50,918 bases of DNA from an uncultured Lachnospiraceae bacterium (GTDB lineage Bacteria > Bacillota > Clostridia > Lachnospirales > Lachnospiraceae): positions 1 to 50,918 of the forward strand of contig CANQBH010000012.1 in NCBI GenBank assembly GCA_947589155.1, in the 5' to 3' direction. Made by a program: the position numbers and the translations under genes. The notes below the pieces were generated by a model that made no database searches, had not been told where the DNA came from, and saw only the letters and a program-made list of their open reading frames with translations. Positions 34,445-44,644 of the stretch are shown in pieces; positions within the stretch are counted from its first letter, which is position 1; every line of letters starts with the position of its first letter.

Positions 34445-34475
34445 TTGTCAAGGCGGCGGGCGTTCTGTTATACTC
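34445..34475 (+). promoter_or_regulatory. Promoter giving an apparently leaderless transcript
   Basis: TTGTCA (34445-34450) and TATACT (34470-34475), 19 bases apart (TTATAC gives 17). The ATG of the next gene is at 34481, six bases after the -10, where transcription should begin. There is no Shine-Dalgarno sequence. Confidence 0.6.
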
Positions 34476-34480
34476 GTTTC

Positions 34481-35161
34481 ATGATAAAAAAGATCGACGT
34501 TATCGGGATGCAGTTAAACAACAATTATACGCGCGACCAGATCTGCGAAGCGGAAAAGTATTTTGAGAGCCCGCTCATGCAGACGGTGGAAATGGTCACG
34601 GCGGAGATGGTCCTGCGGGCTGCGGACGATCCGTTCCTGCGGGAGGCGATCGAAAGTCTCGACCTGCCGGTCATGGCCTCGGGCGATCTCTACGAGGCGC
34701 TGGAACTTCCGTCCAGAACAAGGCGGAAGGAAGCGGAAGAGCAGAGATTTGCGGACGAGTTCTTCAAGCGGATGGAGCAGAGCAAACGCAGCGTCTTCCT
34801 TTTGGCGGACGACGAAGCGGCGCTGGAAAAGTTTTCATCGTTTCTGCGGGAGCGTTTTCCGAAATTGCAGACGCAGGCGGCGCTCGTGCCGGACGCCGGC
34901 GCGGATCCGTCCATGGAGGAGGTCGTCAACCGGATCAACGGCGAAGCGCCGGACGCGGTCTGTTCGCTTCTGCCGTCCCCGCTTCAGGAGAAGGTGCTGC
35001 AGGAAAACCGCAAGAAGATCAACGCCGGATTGTGGCTCGGTCTGGGCGGCTGTTCCTATGGGAGAGGGGAAAAAGGCGGCCTTGGCGGGCTCTGGCGGCG
35101 GAAGGTGCTGCGGGCGGAACTAAAAAAGCGTATCCGCGCATACCGCGGACAGGAGGTTTGA
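34481..35161 (+). CDS. Divergent WecG/TagA/CpsF-like protein, probable pseudoenzyme
   Basis: The 226-residue protein keeps the overall plan of WecG/TagA/CpsF glycosyltransferases: TAEMVLRAADDPFLREAI (40-57), VFLLADDEAALEKFSSFLRE (105-124), LPSPLQEKVLQENRKKINAGL (164-184) and GLGG. In active enzymes a conserved Asp sits in a PDGxG-like loop; here the loop reads VMASGDLYEAL and the Asp position is Ser67 by my alignment. The C-terminal membrane-anchoring tail is replaced by a Gly- and Arg-rich end. The usual substrate would be a lipid-linked sugar in wall polymer synthesis. Leaderless start. Activity doubtful. Confidence 0.65.
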   Translation: MIKKIDVIGMQLNNNYTRDQICEAEKYFESPLMQTVEMVTAEMVLRAADDPFLREAIESLDLPVMASGDLYEALELPSRTRRKEAEEQRFADEFFKRMEQSKRSVFLLADDEAALEKFSSFLRERFPKLQTQAALVPDAGADPSMEEVVNRINGEAPDAVCSLLPSPLQEKVLQENRKKINAGLWLGLGGCSYGRGEKGGLGGLWRRKVLRAELKKRIRAYRGQEV

Positions 35162-35235
35162 CAAGGGGAAACGCACATACCGCGGGAGAACAGTCTGACA
35201 AGGAAAACGCGCATACCGCAGACAGGTGATCTGAA
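35135..35235 (+). repeat. Tandem repeats of 36-37 bases, 2.7 copies
   Basis: Units start at 35135, 35172 and 35208, each beginning CGCRCATACCGC and the first two ending in TGACAAGG plus A-rich bases. The first unit encodes the last residues of the preceding gene, RAYRGQEV, with its stop. The unit length is not a multiple of three. Confidence 0.7.
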
Positions 35236-35245
35236 AAAACGAGGG

Positions 35246-35293
35246 GGAAGGGAAATTTGCCTAAAAAAGTAGGGTAAACCTCTTCCTTTTTTT
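35246..35293 (+). terminator. Terminator downstream of the TagA-like gene
   Basis: GGAAGGG pairs with CTCTTCC, with an inner stem TTTGCCTA/TAGGGTAAA, followed by seven T (35287-35293). The sequence 35294-35391 is AT-rich and must hold the promoter of the next gene, but I see no clear -35/-10 pair. Confidence 0.75.
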
Positions 35294-35391
35294 GTCAAAT
35301 TGTATTAAAATGTCTTCTAGGTATGTGGAAAATCCATAAAAAGATAAGACGGAATTGTGAAATTTGTCTATAAAAAACAGGGGGAAAGACA

Positions 35392-36483
35392 ATGATTTCC
35401 AATCAAACGCTGCAAAACACGATCGACGGTCTGCACCAGATCACAAAAGTCGATTTCGCTATCATGGACAGTGAAGGAGGCGTGCTCGCTTCGACGTTTG
35501 CGGAAGCGAAAGAATTTAAGGAGTCCGCCGTGACCTTCGCGCAGTCCGAGGCGGAGATCCAGGTGGTCTCCGGCTGCCAGTTCTTCAAGATCTACGACGA
35601 ACAGCAGTTGGAATTTATGATCCTTGCCCGCGGCGCGGACGAGGAAGAAGCGCTGATGGTCGGAAAGATCGCGGCTTTTCAGGTGCAGGAGCTGATGGTC
35701 GCATACAAGGAGCGCTTCGACAAGGATAATTTCATCAAGAACCTGCTGCTGGATAACCTTCTGCTCGTGGACATCTATAACCGCTCTAAGAAACTCCATG
35801 TGGACGTGGACGCGCGCCGCGTCGTGCTGATCGTCGAGACCGGCGACCGCAAGGACGGGGACGAGATCGACCGGATCCGCAGCATCTTCAGCGGCAGGAC
35901 CAAAGATTTCGTGACGGCGGTGGACGAGCGGAACATCATCGTGGTCAAGGAACTCGCGGAGAAGGAGGGATATGAAGATATCCACAAAACGGCGTCCGTC
36001 ATCATCGACGCGTTCGGCAGGCAGGCAGCGGAGCGTATCCGCGTCTCCTACGGCACGATCGTCGGCGAGATCAAAGAAGTATCCCGTTCCTATAAAGAAG
36101 CGGGTATGGCGCTTGACGTCGGAAAGATCTTTTTCGCCGAGAAAAAGATCATCGCGTATTCCGCGCTCGGCATCGGCCGTCTGATCTATCAGCTGCCGAT
36201 CCCGCTCTGCCGTATGTTCATTAAGGAGATCTTCGGCGGCAGGACGTTGGATGAGTTCGACGACGAGACGCTGACGACGATCTACAAATTCTTCGAGAAC
36301 AGCCTGAACGTTTCGGAGACGTCGCGGCAGCTTTACATACACCGCAACACCCTCGTTTACCGTCTGGACAAACTGCAGAAAAGCACGGGTCTGGATCTGC
36401 GGGTGTTTGAGGACGCGATCACGTTCAAGATCGCGCTGATGGTGGTCAAGTATATGAAATATATGGAAAATCAGGACTACTAA
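35392..36483 (+). CDS. CdaR/PucR-type transcriptional regulator
   Basis: The 363-residue protein has an N-terminal sensor region (about 1-120; NTIDGLHQITKVDFAIMD), a middle GGDEF-like domain common to the family, and a C-terminal helix-turn-helix: NSLNVSETSRQLYIHRNTLVYRLDKLQ (positions about 302-328) is characteristic of PucR/CdaR. CdaR in E. coli responds to sugar diacids; the ligand here is unknown. No catabolic genes lie beside it and ftsE begins 20 bases downstream, so it may belong to a cell-division operon by transcription only. Confidence 0.85.
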   Translation: MISNQTLQNTIDGLHQITKVDFAIMDSEGGVLASTFAEAKEFKESAVTFAQSEAEIQVVSGCQFFKIYDEQQLEFMILARGADEEEALMVGKIAAFQVQELMVAYKERFDKDNFIKNLLLDNLLLVDIYNRSKKLHVDVDARRVVLIVETGDRKDGDEIDRIRSIFSGRTKDFVTAVDERNIIVVKELAEKEGYEDIHKTASVIIDAFGRQAAERIRVSYGTIVGEIKEVSRSYKEAGMALDVGKIFFAEKKIIAYSALGIGRLIYQLPIPLCRMFIKEIFGGRTLDEFDDETLTTIYKFFENSLNVSETSRQLYIHRNTLVYRLDKLQKSTGLDLRVFEDAITFKIALMVVKYMKYMENQDY

Positions 36484-36503
36484 GACAGAAAGCGGGAGAA
36501 AAA

Positions 36504-37176
<673 letters not shown>

Positions 37177-37187
<11 letters not shown>

Positions 37188-38085
37188 TACATTCTGGTAT
37201 AATCTGGGGCAGGGACTGAAAAACATCTGGCGGAACAAACTGTTTTCGCTGGCTTCGATCGCGACCATGACGGCCTGTATTTTTTTGTTCGGCGTTTTTT
37301 ATTCCCTCGGCACGAATTTTGAAGCGCTGGTGCGCGCCGCGGAGGAAGGCGTATCGGTGACGGTCTTTTTTGATCAGGGGATCTCGCAGGAGCAGATCGA
37401 CGCCATCGGAGAGGCGATCGGCAAGCGCGCCGAAGTTTCCGACTATCATTTCGTCTCTGCGGACGAAGCGTGGGAATACTACAAATCCGAATATTTCAAA
37501 GGCAAGGAAGAAGCGGCCGAGAGTTTTGCCGGCGACAATCCGCTGGCCAATTCCGCCAATTACGAGATCTATCTGAACGATATCTCCATGCAGCAGGAAC
37601 TGGTCGCCTATCTTGAAGGGCTGGACGGCGTCCGCGAGGTCCATCAGTCCGAGGTGGCGGCGCAGACGCTTGCGGATTTCAACCGCCTGATCGGTTATAT
37701 CTTCACCGGCGTGATCCTGATACTGATCGCGGTGGCGGTCTTTTTGATCAACAACACCGTTACGGTCGGCATTGCCGTGCGCAAGGAGGAGATCGCGATC
37801 ATGAAACTGATCGGCGCGAAGGACAAGTTCGTGCGCGCGCCGTTCGTCGTGGAGGGTGTGTCGATCGGCCTGATCGGCTCGGTCATCCCGCTGGTGCTGC
37901 TCTTTTTCATGTACCAGTCGATCGTCGGTTATGTGGCGGAACGTTTCAAGTTCATCGGCGGCATCATCAGTTTCATTCCGGTGGAACAGGTCTTTGTCGT
38001 ACTGATCCCCGTTTCGCTCCTGCTGGGCGTCGGAATCGGCTACGTCGGCAGCCGGATGACGCTGAAGAAACACTTAAAGGTATAG
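37177..38085 (+). CDS. ftsX: Cell-division membrane protein FtsX
   Basis: A 302-residue protein with the FtsX plan: a cytoplasmic N-terminus, first membrane helix ([19 protein letters not shown]), an extracellular domain (about 50-165) and three C-terminal helices, with [18 protein letters not shown] after the second. I choose GTG 37177 ([15 protein letters not shown] follows), preceded by GGGGTG; GTG 37168 is possible. It couples FtsE ATP hydrolysis to an extracellular hydrolase; which one is not shown. Confidence 0.93.
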
Positions 38086-38088
38086 AAT

Positions 38089-39324
38089 ATGGACGAGACA
38101 CAACTGCATAAATATGAAGAAAACGGTGAGAACGGGCAGCCGGTGAAAAAGAAAAGATCTTTCGGCCGCGGCGTATGGACGGGAGTCCTCTGTACGCTCG
38201 GCACCGTGATTGCGCTGCTTTTCTTCGGGGGCTCTTTGTGGAACAAAAGTTTCGGCTCCATAGATGTGGACGAGACCAAACTGGCCTACATCTTATCCCT
38301 GATCGATTATTATTTCTATGACGATACGGACGATGAACAACTCGAAGAAGGCGTATATAAGGGGATCTTAGAGGCTCTGGACGATCCGTATTCCGTCTAT
38401 TATACGCCGGAAGAATATGAAGAACTGATGATCGATACCACGGGCAATTACGCGGGGATCGGCGCGGTGCTGACGAAGGACCTTTCCACCGGAGAAGTCA
38501 GCGTTGTCAGCGTCTACGACGGTTCTCCGGCGCAGCAGGCGGGATTGCAGACCGGAGACGTCATTATATCGGCGGGCGATGCGATCGCGGAAGAAGAAGA
38601 TCTTGATATCTTCGTGCGGAGCGTGCGCGGCGAGGAAGGCACGACGGTCTCGATCGTCTATCAGAGAAACGGCGAAGAAAAGACCGCAGAACTCGTGCGG
38701 TCGCAGGTCTCCGTGCCGAGCGTGACGTATCGGATGCTTTCCGGCGATATCGGATATATCGAGATCGCGGACTTTTCGCAGAATACAAAAGAACAGTTTG
38801 ACGAGGCGGTTGCGGAATTGAACGCGCAGGGCATGAAGGCGGTCGTCTTCGATCTGCGCTATAACGGCGGCGGACTTGTGGATTCGGTGACGGAGATCTT
38901 AGACGAGATCCTGCCGGAGGGCACGACCGTCTACATGGAAGACAAGCGCGGCGAAAGGACGACGTACCGTTCCGACGCCGAACACGCGATGGAACTGCCG
39001 ATCGCGGTCCTGACGTCCGGAAATACTGCCAGCGCGGCGGAGATCTTCGCGGGCGCGATCCGCGATTTCGACTACGGCACGCTGATCGGCACGAGGACGT
39101 TCGGCAAAGGCATCGTACAGAGCACGATCCCGCTTTCGGACGGAAGCGCGATCAAACTGACGATGGCGACGTATTATACGCCGAGCGGCGAATGTATCCA
39201 CGAGAAAGGGATCGAGCCGGACATCACGCTGGAGTACGAAGCGCCGCAGGACGAAGAACCGTACGACATCATGCGGGACAATCAGGTGCTCAAGGCCGTT
39301 GAGGTCTTGCAACAACAGATGTAA
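38089..39324 (+). CDS. C-terminal processing peptidase (S41 family) with PDZ domain
   Basis: The 411-residue protein has a basic N-terminus, one membrane anchor (about 30-50), a PDZ domain (about 115-205; GVEVxS-like VVSVYDGSPAQQAGLQTGD) and an S41 catalytic domain with Ser in TSGNTASAAEI and Lys in TRTFGKGIVQS. It cleaves exported substrates at the outer face of the membrane. It starts three bases after ftsX, and S41 proteases beside ftsEX are common in Clostridia, suggesting a role in processing wall hydrolases or their regulators (inference). Confidence 0.94.
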   Translation: MDETQLHKYEENGENGQPVKKKRSFGRGVWTGVLCTLGTVIALLFFGGSLWNKSFGSIDVDETKLAYILSLIDYYFYDDTDDEQLEEGVYKGILEALDDPYSVYYTPEEYEELMIDTTGNYAGIGAVLTKDLSTGEVSVVSVYDGSPAQQAGLQTGDVIISAGDAIAEEEDLDIFVRSVRGEEGTTVSIVYQRNGEEKTAELVRSQVSVPSVTYRMLSGDIGYIEIADFSQNTKEQFDEAVAELNAQGMKAVVFDLRYNGGGLVDSVTEILDEILPEGTTVYMEDKRGERTTYRSDAEHAMELPIAVLTSGNTASAAEIFAGAIRDFDYGTLIGTRTFGKGIVQSTIPLSDGSAIKLTMATYYTPSGECIHEKGIEPDITLEYEAPQDEEPYDIMRDNQVLKAVEVLQQQM

Positions 39325-39371
39325 AGCGATATGCTTTTACATACATTCTTTATATGAAAGAGGTGAATACT

Positions 39372-40506
39372 GTGGTAGAATTAGACGCTATGAAGCAGCG
39401 CTTGCAAGCCTACGAATCTCCACTGCAGGAAGTGAGGGATTCACTTTAACTTAGCGGATAAGTCAAGGCGGATCGAGGAATTGGAGCGGGAGATGGAAGC
39501 GCCGGACTTCTGGAACGACGCCGCGTCTTCCACGCAAAAAATGAAGGAACTCAAGAGCCTGAAAAGCGACGCGCAGCTGTTCGCGCGGCTTGAGGAACTT
39601 CGGGAGGAGATCGATACCTACATCACGCTGGCCTATGAGGAAAACGATGCGGAACTTCTGCCGGAGATCGAGGATCTCCTGCAGGAACTCGACGGCACGC
39701 TCGATGAACTGCGCGTAAAAACGCTGCTTTCGGGCGAATACGACGGGAACAACGCCATCGTTTCCCTGCACGCGGGCGCGGGAGGCACGGAAAGCTGCGA
39801 CTGGGTTTCCATGCTGTACCGCATGTATACCCGCTGGGCGGAATCGCGCGGTTATGAGATCGAGGTGCTGGATTATCTCGACGGCGAGGAGGCCGGAATC
39901 AAATCGGTCACGTTTCAGGTGAACGGCGAAAACGCCTACGGGTATCTGAAATCGGAGCGGGGCGTCCACCGTCTCGTGAGGATCTCGCCGTTCAACGCGG
40001 CGGGCAAACGCCAGACGTCGTTTGCGTCCTGCGACGTTATGCCGGAACTGGACGATGCGATACAGGTGGAGATCAGGGACGAGGATATCCGGATCGATAC
40101 CTACCGTTCCAGCGGCGCGGGCGGACAGCACATCAACAAAACGTCGTCGGCGATCCGCATTACCCACTTCCCGAGCGGGATCGTGGTACAGTGCCAGAAT
40201 GAACGTTCGCAGCACATGAACAAGGACAAGGCGATGCAGATGTTGAGAGCCAAACTGTATTTTCTGGAAAAAGAAGCGCAGGAACGGCAGGCGCAGGGCA
40301 TTCGGGGCGAGGTCACGGAGATCGGCTGGGGAAACCAGATCCGCTCCTACGTCATGCAGCCCTATACGATGGTCAAAGATCTGCGGACCGGAGAGGAAAC
40401 CGGAAACGTCGACGCGGTCATGGACGGCGCGCTGATGCCGTTTATGAACAGTTACCTGAAATGGTGTTCGCTGGGCTGTCCGGAGCGGAACGCACAGGCG
40501 GAGTAG
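39372..40506 (+). CDS. prfB: Peptide chain release factor 2 with programmed +1 frameshift
   Basis: A 25-codon frame starts at GTG 39372 (AGAGGTG upstream) and reaches CTT-TAA at 39444-39449. Shifting +1 on CTT continues with AAC (39448) as NLADKSRRIEELEREMEA into the main frame, for a 377-residue protein. The codon-recognition motif SPF (RISPFNAAGKR) and the GGQ motif (SGAGGQHINKT) identify RF2, which terminates at UGA and UAA. AGGGAT three bases before CTT takes the place of the usual AGGGGG stimulator. The in-frame stop is UAA instead of the nearly universal UGA. Confidence 0.95.
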
Positions 40507-40550
40507 GCGCGCAGTTCGTCCTACCGATAATTTAGCGAAGGAGTAAGAAA

Positions 40551-41747
40551 ATGAAGGTTGCAATCATGGGATACGGAACCATCGGTTCCGGCGTAGCGGA
40601 GGTGTTAAAGACCAACGGCGATATCATCGCGGCGCGTGCGGGTGAACCGCTGACGCTGGCGTATGTCCTTGACCTGCGTGATTTTGAGGGCGATCCGATC
40701 GCGGACAAGATCGTCCACGACTATAAGGCGATCGTGCGCGACCGCGACGTTAAGATCGTCGTGGAGACCATGGGCGGCGTAGAACCGGCCTATACGTTCG
40801 TCAAAGCCATGCTGGAAGCGGGCAAACACGTCGCGACGTCCAACAAGGCGCTGGTGGCGGCGAAGGGAGCGGAACTGATCCGTATCGCGCGGGAACACCG
40901 CGTCAACTTCCTGTTCGAGGCGGCCGTGGGCGGCGGAATCCCGATCATCCGTCCGCTGATGTCCTGCCTGACCGGCGATGTGATCGAGGAGATCACGGGG
41001 ATCGTCAACGGCACGACGAATTATATGATGACGGAGATGACGCACGAAGGGTCCGAGTTCGACGATGTTTTACGCGACGCGCAGGAAAAAGGCTACGCGG
41101 AAAAAGATCCGACCGCGGACATCGAAGGCTACGACGCCTGCCGCAAGATCGCGATCCTGACGTCGCTTGTCGCGGAACGTCAGGTGGATTTTGAGGATAT
41201 CCCGACGGAAGGCATTTCAAAGATCACGGCGACCGACATCCGTTATGCGAAAAAGATGGACAGGGCGATCAAACTTCTTGCGACCATGCGCGCGGAAGGG
41301 GACAGTTATACGGTAAGAGTCGCGCCGTACCTCCTGCCGCCGGAACATCCGTTGTATAACGTCAACGGCGTGTTCAACGCGATCTTCGTCCGCGGCAATA
41401 TGCTCGGCGACAGCATGTTCTACGGAAGCGGCGCGGGCAAACTGCCGACGGCGAGCGCGGTGGTCGGCGATATGGTGGATATGGCGAAGCATATCGATAA
41501 GAACATCCGCCTCAGATGGGAACCGGAGAAACTGCAGCTGGCGGACGCGGGACAGCAGAAGAATCGTTTCTTCGTCCGCACGACGGCGACGGAGTCCGAG
41601 ATCGAAACGTCCTTCGGGAACGTGACTTACATCAACATCGACCTTGAAGACGAGATCGGTTTTATCACGGGCCCGATGAAGGAGTGCGACTATGTGACCT
41701 GCGCCGGACGTCTCGGACAAGTGATCGGGATGATCCGGTTAGGATAA
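40551..41747 (+). CDS. hom: Homoserine dehydrogenase
   Basis: The 398-residue enzyme has the NAD(P)-binding GYGTIGSGVAEVL, the SNKALVA segment, the catalytic region GGGIPIIRPL and GIVNGTTNYMMTEM, and a short C-terminal part (about 350-398) too small for a full ACT domain. It reduces aspartate semialdehyde to homoserine for threonine and methionine synthesis. The next gene begins 15 bases downstream and probably supplies the following kinase step. Confidence 0.95.
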   Translation: MKVAIMGYGTIGSGVAEVLKTNGDIIAARAGEPLTLAYVLDLRDFEGDPIADKIVHDYKAIVRDRDVKIVVETMGGVEPAYTFVKAMLEAGKHVATSNKALVAAKGAELIRIAREHRVNFLFEAAVGGGIPIIRPLMSCLTGDVIEEITGIVNGTTNYMMTEMTHEGSEFDDVLRDAQEKGYAEKDPTADIEGYDACRKIAILTSLVAERQVDFEDIPTEGISKITATDIRYAKKMDRAIKLLATMRAEGDSYTVRVAPYLLPPEHPLYNVNGVFNAIFVRGNMLGDSMFYGSGAGKLPTASAVVGDMVDMAKHIDKNIRLRWEPEKLQLADAGQQKNRFFVRTTATESEIETSFGNVTYINIDLEDEIGFITGPMKECDYVTCAGRLGQVIGMIRLG

Positions 41748-41762
41748 AGATGGGAGCGGATC

Positions 41763-42968
41763 ATGAAATATGTGGTAGTGCTGGGCGACGGGATGGCGGA
41801 CCGCCCGCTGGAAGAACTGGATAACAAAACGCCGCTGGACTTTGCGCATACGCCGACGATGGACCGGCTGGCGCAAAAGAGCGAGATCGGCATGGTGCAG
41901 ACTGTGCCGGAGGGCATGAGCCCGGGAAGCGATACGGCAAATCTTTCTGCCTTAGGCTACGATCCGAGAAAATACTATTCCGGACGCTCGCCGCTCGAGG
42001 CGCTCTCCATCGGCGTGGATATGAAGGATACGGACGTGGCGCTGCGCTGCAATCTGGTCACGCTGTCCGAGGAGGACTGTGCCTATGAGGACCGCAGGAT
42101 CCTCGACCACAGTTCCGGCGAGATCACGACGGAGGAAGCGGCGGAACTGCTGGAGGTCGTAAAGGAAACGCTCGGGCGGGAAGGCTACCGGTTTTATCTC
42201 GGCACGTCTTACCGTCACTGCCTTGTGATCGACCGCGGAACGGTGCAGCCTCTGACCGCGCCGCACGACGTGCTCGGGCAGCGTATCGGGGAATATCTGC
42301 CAAAGGATCCCGTGCTGCGGGAGATGATGGAAAAAAGTTATCCGGCGCTGGAGGAGCATCCGATCAACCGCAGGCGCAGGAGCGAAGGAAAGAATCCCGC
42401 AAATTCCTGCTGGTTCTGGGGCGCGGGCACGCGGCCGGCGCTTTCGTCTTTTGAAGGGAAGACCGGAAAGAAGGGCGCGATGATCTCCGCGGTCGATCTG
42501 CTGAAGGGGATCGCGGTCGGTTCGTCCATGAAAATCATCACGGTAGAAGGCGCCAACGGCGGCCTGCATACCAACTACGAAGGCAAGGCAAAGGCGGCCG
42601 TGGACGTCCTGACCAACGGCGGCTGCGATTTTGTCTACGTCCATGTGGAAGCACCGGACGAAATGGGGCATCAGGGAAGCGCCGAAAAAAAGGTGCAGTC
42701 GATCGAGGCGCTGGACGACAAGGTGATCCGTCCGATCTGCGAAGGGCTCGAGGCCGCGGGAGAAGACTTCCGCCTGCTTGTCCTGCCGGATCATCCGACG
42801 CCGGTCTGCCTGCGGACGCATACGTCGGACGCGGTGCCGTATCTCTTATACGACAGCCGGGAAGACCGGCATACGGATTCGGCGTACACCGAGGCGGCGG
42901 CCAAGGCGACCGGACGCTTTGTGCCGGAAGGATTCCGCCTGATCGACAAACTAATGGACAAAAACTGA
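41763..42968 (+). CDS. apgM: ApgM-family phosphoglycerate mutase-like enzyme, possible homoserine kinase
   Basis: The 401-residue protein belongs to the archaeal-type cofactor-independent phosphoglycerate mutase family of the alkaline phosphatase superfamily: VVVLGDGMADRP, the catalytic Ser in SPGSDTANLSALGY, HVEAPDEMGHQG and LVLPDHPTPV. Its position directly after hom argues for threonine biosynthesis. From memory, bacterial members beside hom were proposed, with mutant-fitness support in some species, to be homoserine kinases. No thrB is present in the window. Mutase activity cannot be excluded. Confidence 0.85.
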   Translation: MKYVVVLGDGMADRPLEELDNKTPLDFAHTPTMDRLAQKSEIGMVQTVPEGMSPGSDTANLSALGYDPRKYYSGRSPLEALSIGVDMKDTDVALRCNLVTLSEEDCAYEDRRILDHSSGEITTEEAAELLEVVKETLGREGYRFYLGTSYRHCLVIDRGTVQPLTAPHDVLGQRIGEYLPKDPVLREMMEKSYPALEEHPINRRRRSEGKNPANSCWFWGAGTRPALSSFEGKTGKKGAMISAVDLLKGIAVGSSMKIITVEGANGGLHTNYEGKAKAAVDVLTNGGCDFVYVHVEAPDEMGHQGSAEKKVQSIEALDDKVIRPICEGLEAAGEDFRLLVLPDHPTPVCLRTHTSDAVPYLLYDSREDRHTDSAYTEAAAKATGRFVPEGFRLIDKLMDKN

Positions 42969-42977
42969 CAAAAGTGT

Positions 42978-43032
42978 AATTTCCGGAAATTGGGGAAACT
43001 TTGTTGAAAACGCGGGGATTTTTCTCTATAAT
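42978..43032 (+). promoter_or_regulatory. glpK promoter with 14-bp palindrome
   Basis: TTGAAA (43004-43009), 17 bases, TATAAT (43027-43032). A perfect palindrome AATTTCCGGAAATT (42978-42991) ends 12 bases before the -35, a usual position for an activator or operator. The leader further holds the palindrome TGCCGCTTGCGGCA. Confidence 0.7.
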
Positions 43033-43086
43033 GAGAGGAAGCAGAAGGTATTGCCGCTTGCGGCAGAGGTAAAAGTAAGGGGGTAA

Positions 43087-44592
<1,506 letters not shown>

Positions 44593-44613
44593 AGCAGGGG
44601 AACGGCAATATAT

Positions 44614-44644
44614 AAGCGGCATAGTCTGACTATGCCGCTTTTTC
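44614..44644. terminator. Bidirectional terminator of glpK and the FkbM gene
   Basis: Perfect 11-bp stem AAGCGGCATAG/CTATGCCGCTT, loop TCTGA, followed by TTT (five T in all). It abuts the stop codon of the minus-strand gene (44644-44646). Confidence 0.9.

Noticed and set aside
34041-34480. The AT-rich region with DnaA-like boxes as a replication origin
   Set aside because: No dnaA, dnaN, recF, gyrB or rpmH nearby and only three boxes. Flanking genes are wall hydrolase and TagA-like genes.
35135-35235. The tandem repeats as a CRISPR array
   Set aside because: Units are contiguous with no unique spacers, only 2.7 imperfect copies, and no cas genes in the window.
39319-39342. Hairpin ATGTAAAGC/GCTTTTACAT as a terminator between the S41 protease and prfB
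   Set aside because: The stem has a bulge, overlaps the stop codon and lacks a T-run; it may be fortuitous.
39444-39450. The prfB stop as a sequencing error or a broken gene
   Set aside because: CTT followed by a stop and C at this exact place, with a purine-rich element just upstream, is the known programmed frameshift layout, and both frames are conserved-looking.
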